Source: an uncultured Clostridia bacterium (GTDB lineage Bacteria; Bacillota; Clostridia; TANB77; CAG-508). Taken from it: a DNA stretch of 18,922 nucleotides. The stretch lies in assembly GCA_934167165.1 (NCBI GenBank), contig CAKPKG010000027.1, forward strand, positions 1 to 18,922, read 5' to 3'. How positions within the stretch are numbered: position 1 is the stretch's first letter; the number at the start of each line of letters is the position of its first letter. The translations under genes were made by a program, and so were the position numbers. Shown piece by piece: positions 15,495-18,922 of the stretch. The notes under the pieces were generated by a model that made no database searches, was not told the DNA's origin, and saw nothing but the letters and a program-made list of their open reading frames with translations.

Positions 15495-15519
15495 ATAAAT
15501 ATAAATAAGAGGTGTGTCC

Positions 15520-16572
15520 ATGAATAGATTGAAAATTCTTTTGTTAAAATTTAAAAGCAATATTCTTACTTTGTTAATTTGTTTATTTACTTTATTATTA
15601 ATTGTTTTTTCTAATCAAAATTTAATGTCTGCAAAAAAAGGATTAAGTCTTTGGGCAAATTCAGTAGTTCCATCACTTTTACCATTTTTTATCGCAACAG
15701 AATTATTAGGATATACTAATGTAATATCCTTTTTAGGAAGAATTTTAAATAAATTTATGAGACCTCTTTTTAATGTACCTGGTGAAGGTGCTTTTCCTTT
15801 TATAATGGGCATTATTAGTGGATACCCTGTTGGCGCCAAAATTGTATCTAATTTTAAAGAACAAGGACTTTGTACAAATATAGAGGCAGAAAGACTTATT
15901 GCCTTTACAAATAATTCAGGCCCTTTGTTTATAGTTGGCACAGTAGGAATTGGCCTTTTTAAAGACACAAAAACTGGAATTTTGCTATTAATAACTCATG
16001 TTCTTGCATGCATTACTGTTGGAATTTTGTTTAGATGGTGGAAATGTAAGAAAAATAAAAGAAGTTCTCTTTTAGAATCGCACACAAACAAAATGCCATC
16101 TAAAATATCTTTATCAAACTTGGGTGAAGTTTTGGCTAATGCTATTATGAATTCTATTAATACTATATTCCTTATTGGTGGATTTGTTGTACTTTTTTCT
16201 GTTATTGTTTCTATATTAAATAGTAGTGGATGTTTAAATATTATTTGTAAATTTCTTTTGCCAGTTTCAAATATTTTTGGATTTTCTTCTAATTATTTAA
16301 AAGGAATTGTAACTGGGCTAATAGAACTTACAAATGGGATTTGTTCTGTTGCATTAATTGCTAATAAAAATATATCTATAAATATAATTATTTGCGCATT
16401 CTTACTTGGATTTGGTGGGATTTCTGTGGCTTTACAAGTACTTAGCATTACTTCAAAAAACGGAATATCTATAAAACCTTATTTAATTGGAAAGCTTTTG
16501 CAAGGATGTTTTGCAGCATTTTATACATATTTAATTTTAAATAATCTTTGTTTTTTGAATTTGGATTTATAA
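15520..16572 (+). CDS. ylbJ: sporulation integral membrane protein YlbJ
   Basis: The 350-residue polytopic protein has about eight membrane segments and the nucleoside-recognition/Gate fold (PF07670) typical of YlbJ and SpoVV-type proteins. Visible motifs: LSLWANSVVPSLLPFFIATELL (N-terminal third), FIMGIISGYPVGAKI with the conserved GYPVGA, LIAFTNNSGPLFIVGTVG with NNSGP, and in the C-terminal half a GLIELTNGI motif. In Bacillus, YlbJ (SpoVV) moves dipicolinic acid across the spore inner region, so this is a marker that the organism sporulates. GAGGTG five bases upstream selects the ATG at 15520; a GTG six bases earlier overlaps the ribosome site. It stands alone, divergent from the UDPGP-family gene. 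Confidence 0.92.
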   Translation: MNRLKILLLKFKSNILTLLICLFTLLLIVFSNQNLMSAKKGLSLWANSVVPSLLPFFIATELLGYTNVISFLGRILNKFMRPLFNVPGEGAFPFIMGIISGYPVGAKIVSNFKEQGLCTNIEAERLIAFTNNSGPLFIVGTVGIGLFKDTKTGILLLITHVLACITVGILFRWWKCKKNKRSSLLESHTNKMPSKISLSNLGEVLANAIMNSINTIFLIGGFVVLFSVIVSILNSSGCLNIICKFLLPVSNIFGFSSNYLKGIVTGLIELTNGICSVALIANKNISINIIICAFLLGFGGISVALQVLSITSKNGISIKPYLIGKLLQGCFAAFYTYLILNNLCFLNLDL

Positions 16573-16582
16573 ACTTTTTATA

Positions 16583-16611
16583 TTGTATTTATTTATTCGA
16601 CTTGATATAAT
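16583..16611 (+). promoter_or_regulatory. promoter of the DUF3592 gene
   Basis: TTGTAT (16583-16588), a 17-base spacer and a perfect TATAAT (16606-16611) with an extended -10 TGA. The start codon is about 32 bases further on. Confidence 0.8.
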
Positions 16612-16643
16612 AAGAAAAATAAATAAATAAATGGGGGATTATA

Positions 16644-17357
16644 ATGAATTCTAAAAGATTTTTTAAATTATTTTGTATGGTTTTTTTAATTATTGGAATT
16701 GTTCTTATTGTAGCTGGAATTGTTTCTCAAATTAACACTTCAAAATTTTTAAAAACAGCAATAAAAGCTGACGCTAAAATTACAGATATTATAACATCAC
16801 GTGATACTGACGGAGACATTAATCATGATGTATATATAAGTTTTATAGTTGATGGAAAAACATATGAAGGTAGATTAAATGGATATAACAGTAGTATGTA
16901 TACTGGTGGATTAACAACAATATATTACAATCCTGATAATCCTAATGATTTTATTGGAAATGATGGAACTTTTTTTAATTGCCTTCTTATCGCACTCGGG
17001 GTTGCATTTGCAACTGTCAGCATTTTTATTATTCATCACTTTGCAAAGAAAAATCGTGAAAAGTTCCGTCTTCAAGAAGAAGGCATATGTTTACATTCTA
17101 AAATAACTAGCATACATAAAGATCTTAATTTTACTTACAATAATAAAAATCCAAATGTTATTGAGTGTTCTTGTGAATATAATGGAAAAATATACACATT
17201 TACAAGCGAACACATATGGTCTGACGCTAAACTAATTTGTGAAAGTAAAAACATAACAGAGCTAGAAGTTTTAGTTGACCCTGAAGACTTTAACAAATAC
17301 TATGTTAATATAGAACCTTTAAAAAATTATATTGGAAATGGACCAGACGGCTTATAG
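16644..17357 (+). CDS. DUF3592-like two-helix membrane protein
   Basis: The 237-residue protein has an N-terminal membrane helix (about residues 9-28), an extracytoplasmic beta-rich domain (about 35-105), a second helix (about 110-131) and a C-terminal domain (about 140-237) that looks like a repeat of the first. The pattern AKITDIITSRDTDGD, then a Y-x-x-F-x-V-D-G-KTYEG strand and the VYYNPDNPND-like YYNPDNPNDF motif is that of DUF3592 (PF12158); the second copy has the weaker SKITSIHKDL, EYNGKIYTF and LVDPEDFNKYYV. The function is unknown. It has its own promoter and a GGGGG-type ribosome site seven bases before the ATG, and is closed by a terminator shared with pyrG. Confidence 0.82.
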   Translation: MNSKRFFKLFCMVFLIIGIVLIVAGIVSQINTSKFLKTAIKADAKITDIITSRDTDGDINHDVYISFIVDGKTYEGRLNGYNSSMYTGGLTTIYYNPDNPNDFIGNDGTFFNCLLIALGVAFATVSIFIIHHFAKKNREKFRLQEEGICLHSKITSIHKDLNFTYNNKNPNVIECSCEYNGKIYTFTSEHIWSDAKLICESKNITELEVLVDPEDFNKYYVNIEPLKNYIGNGPDGL

Positions 17358-17393
17358 TCACCATTTATTCTAGATAGTTTGAGTTTCAAAATG

Positions 17394-17427
17394 AAAAAAG
17401 CACAAAAATTGTGCTTTTTTTATTTTT
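17394..17427. terminator. bidirectional terminator between the DUF3592 gene and pyrG
   Basis: AAAAAAGCACAA and TTGTGCTTTTTT pair across a three-base loop, with A and T runs on either side. One arm overlaps the pyrG stop codon. Confidence 0.92.
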
Positions 17428-18922
17428 TTGCTGCAGCTATTAATCCTTTAAATAATGGACCTGGTCTATTTGGTCTTGACTTAAATTCTGGATGGAATTG
17501 GCCTGCTATGAAGAATGGATGATCTTTTAATTCAATTATTTCAACAAGTCTTCCGTCTGGTGATGTTCCACTGCATATAAGTCCTGCATCTTCCATTTTT
17601 TGTTTATAGTCATTGTTATATTCAAATCTATGTCTATGTCTTTCTGCTATTTCTTTTTTACCATATAATTCAAAAGCTTTTGATCCTTCTTTTAATACAC
17701 ATGGATAACTTCCAAGTCTCATTGTTCCACCTTTATTTTCTATATTTTTTTGGTCATCCATAATATGAATTACAGGATTTTTTGTATTCTCGTCAAACTC
17801 TTCTGAATTTGCATCTTCCAATCCTAATACATCTCTAGCAAATTCAACAACTGCCATTTGCATTCCTAAACATATTCCTAAAAATGGTACTTTGTTTTCT
17901 CTTGCATATTTTATTGTTGCTATTTTGCCTTCTATTCCTCTGTTTCCAAATCCTCCTGGAACTAAAAGTGCATCATATTTGCTTAATTTTTCTTTAGCAT
18001 TTTTATCATTTATTCCTTCTGAATCCACAAAATCAATATCAACTTTTACATTGTTTGCAAATCCTGCGTGTCTTAAGCTTTCTGCAACTGAAAGGTATGA
18101 ATCTTCTAATGCTACATATTTTCCTACAATTGCAACTTTTACTGGGCCTGCTTCTATTTTTCTTATATTGTCTATCATAGCTTGCCATTCTTCATTTTTT
18201 GGTTCTACCTTGTCCAAGTTCAAGCATCTACATACTTCTCTTGTAAGTCCCTCTTCTTCTAGCATTAATGGCACTGCATATAAATTGTCTACTGTACTAT
18301 TTTGAATTACGCTCTCTGGTCTTACATTACAGTATAAAGCTATTTTTTGTTTCATGTTATCTGTTATTGGTAATTCAGATCTACAAACTAATATATCTGG
18401 TTTAATACCCAACGATTGTAATTCTTTTACAGAGTGTTGTGTTGGTTTTGATTTTAGCTCATTTGAACCAGAAATATATGGAAGTAAAGTTACATGTATG
18501 TATATTACATCTCCTTTTGGTTTTTCTATTCCAACTTGACGTATTGCCTCTATAAAAGATAATCCCTCTATATCTCCTATAGTTCCACCAATTTCTGTAA
18601 TTACAATATCAACATCTTCATTTTCAAAACTATATATGTTCTCTTTTATTTCGTTTGTAATATGTGGAATTACTTGAACAGTTTTTCCTAAATATTCTCC
18701 TCTTCTTTCCTTTTCTATTACACTAGAATATATCTTTCCTGTTGTAATACTAGAATTTTTAGTTAAATTCTCATCTATAAATCTTTCATAATGTCCTAAA
18801 TCCAAATCTGTTTCTGCTCCATCATCTGTTACAAAAACCTCTCCATGTTCAATTGGGCTCATTGTTCCTGGGTCTACATTTATATATGGATCCATTTTTT
18901 GGATTGTTACTTTATATCCTCT
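17420..18922 (-). CDS. pyrG: CTP synthase (5' end outside window)
   Basis: CTP synthase makes CTP from UTP, ATP and glutamine. The 500 codons present lack only the first ~35 residues, which hold the Walker-type GGVVSxLGKG loop. The window-edge frame opens with RGYKVTIQK and continues into DPYINVDPGTMSP, so the ATG at 18895 is an internal Met, not the start. The synthase domain holds HGEVFVTDDGAETDLDLGHY, TGKIYSSV, ERRGEYLG, VQVIPHITNEI, ITEIGGTIGDIE and KPTQHSVKEL. The C-terminal glutamine amidotransferase domain has GGFGNRG, the nucleophile Cys in GICLGMQ and the His-Glu pair in FHPEF, plus RHRHRFEYN. The C-terminus ends GPLFKGLIAAAKK. No frame break was found. Confidence 0.97.
   Translation of the reverse strand, partial: RGYKVTIQKMDPYINVDPGTMSPIEHGEVFVTDDGAETDLDLGHYERFIDENLTKNSSITTGKIYSSVIEKERRGEYLGKTVQVIPHITNEIKENIYSFENEDVDIVITEIGGTIGDIEGLSFIEAIRQVGIEKPKGDVIYIHVTLLPYISGSNELKSKPTQHSVKELQSLGIKPDILVCRSELPITDNMKQKIALYCNVRPESVIQNSTVDNLYAVPLMLEEEGLTREVCRCLNLDKVEPKNEEWQAMIDNIRKIEAGPVKVAIVGKYVALEDSYLSVAESLRHAGFANNVKVDIDFVDSEGINDKNAKEKLSKYDALLVPGGFGNRGIEGKIATIKYARENKVPFLGICLGMQMAVVEFARDVLGLEDANSEEFDENTKNPVIHIMDDQKNIENKGGTMRLGSYPCVLKEGSKAFELYGKKEIAERHRHRFEYNNDYKQKMEDAGLICSGTSPDGRLVEIIELKDHPFFIAGQFHPEFKSRPNRPGPLFKGLIAAAKK

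Noticed and set aside
15000..15560. A 186-codon reading frame extending upstream of the UDPGP-family start
   Set aside because: The part before 15392 covers the two divergent promoters, has no ribosome site and is AT-rich non-protein-like sequence; a proper AAGGAG-ATG lies at 15392.

Overview
This window is AT-rich DNA from a low-GC, endospore-forming Firmicute, most likely a clostridium. The evidence is a ylbJ-type sporulation gene, a SpoVB/MurJ-family flippase, a DUF348/G5/3D cell-wall protein, strong AGGAGG ribosome binding sites, sigma-A promoters and AGA-dominated arginine usage. The species cannot be fixed from sequence alone.

Layout. 1-2973 (-): a very large FtsX-type ABC permease running off the left edge, preceded by its ATPase (3072-3769) and a small COG2426 membrane protein (3876-4367). 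4488-8063 (-): a tight operon of flippase, exonuclease III and AI-2E-family exporter with its own promoter. 8257-9174 (-): a 3D-domain cell-wall protein with a textbook promoter and terminator. 9501-10052 (+): lemA, alone, with promoter and a shared terminator. 10112-15392 (-): UDP-sugar pyrophosphorylase, WG-repeat protein, an unrecognised membrane-anchored protein, acpS and tatD. 15520-16572 (+): ylbJ, divergent from the pyrophosphorylase. 16644-17357 (+): a DUF3592 protein. 17420-18922 (-): pyrG, running off the right edge.

Main result. Three well-conserved genes (ABC ATPase, acpS, UDP-sugar pyrophosphorylase) have broken reading frames, four breaks in all. Every break is the same event: one extra C directly before an in-frame GGA glycine codon, so the ribosome meets CGG followed by A where the family protein needs Gly. 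Skipping the C (a +1 shift) restores the Walker A loop, the GGQGTRLG nucleotide-binding loop and the AcpS N-terminus. Across roughly 5,850 codons I found no in-frame CGG that reads as Arg; the only in-frame CGGs are these four. CGGA occurs about a dozen more times on coding strands, out of register (for example AAC GGA), without disturbing the frame. This suggests that CGG is unassigned here and CGG-A is decoded by a +1 frameshift, or as a quadruplet glycine codon. The competing explanation is a repeated sequencing or assembly error; the tests are stated in the findings.

Two families of short dispersed palindromes also lie between genes: one built on AAAAGGGG-ACAGA-CCCCTTTT (four loci) and one of about 100 bp built on GTGTGA/TCACAC arms (two loci, opposite orientations).
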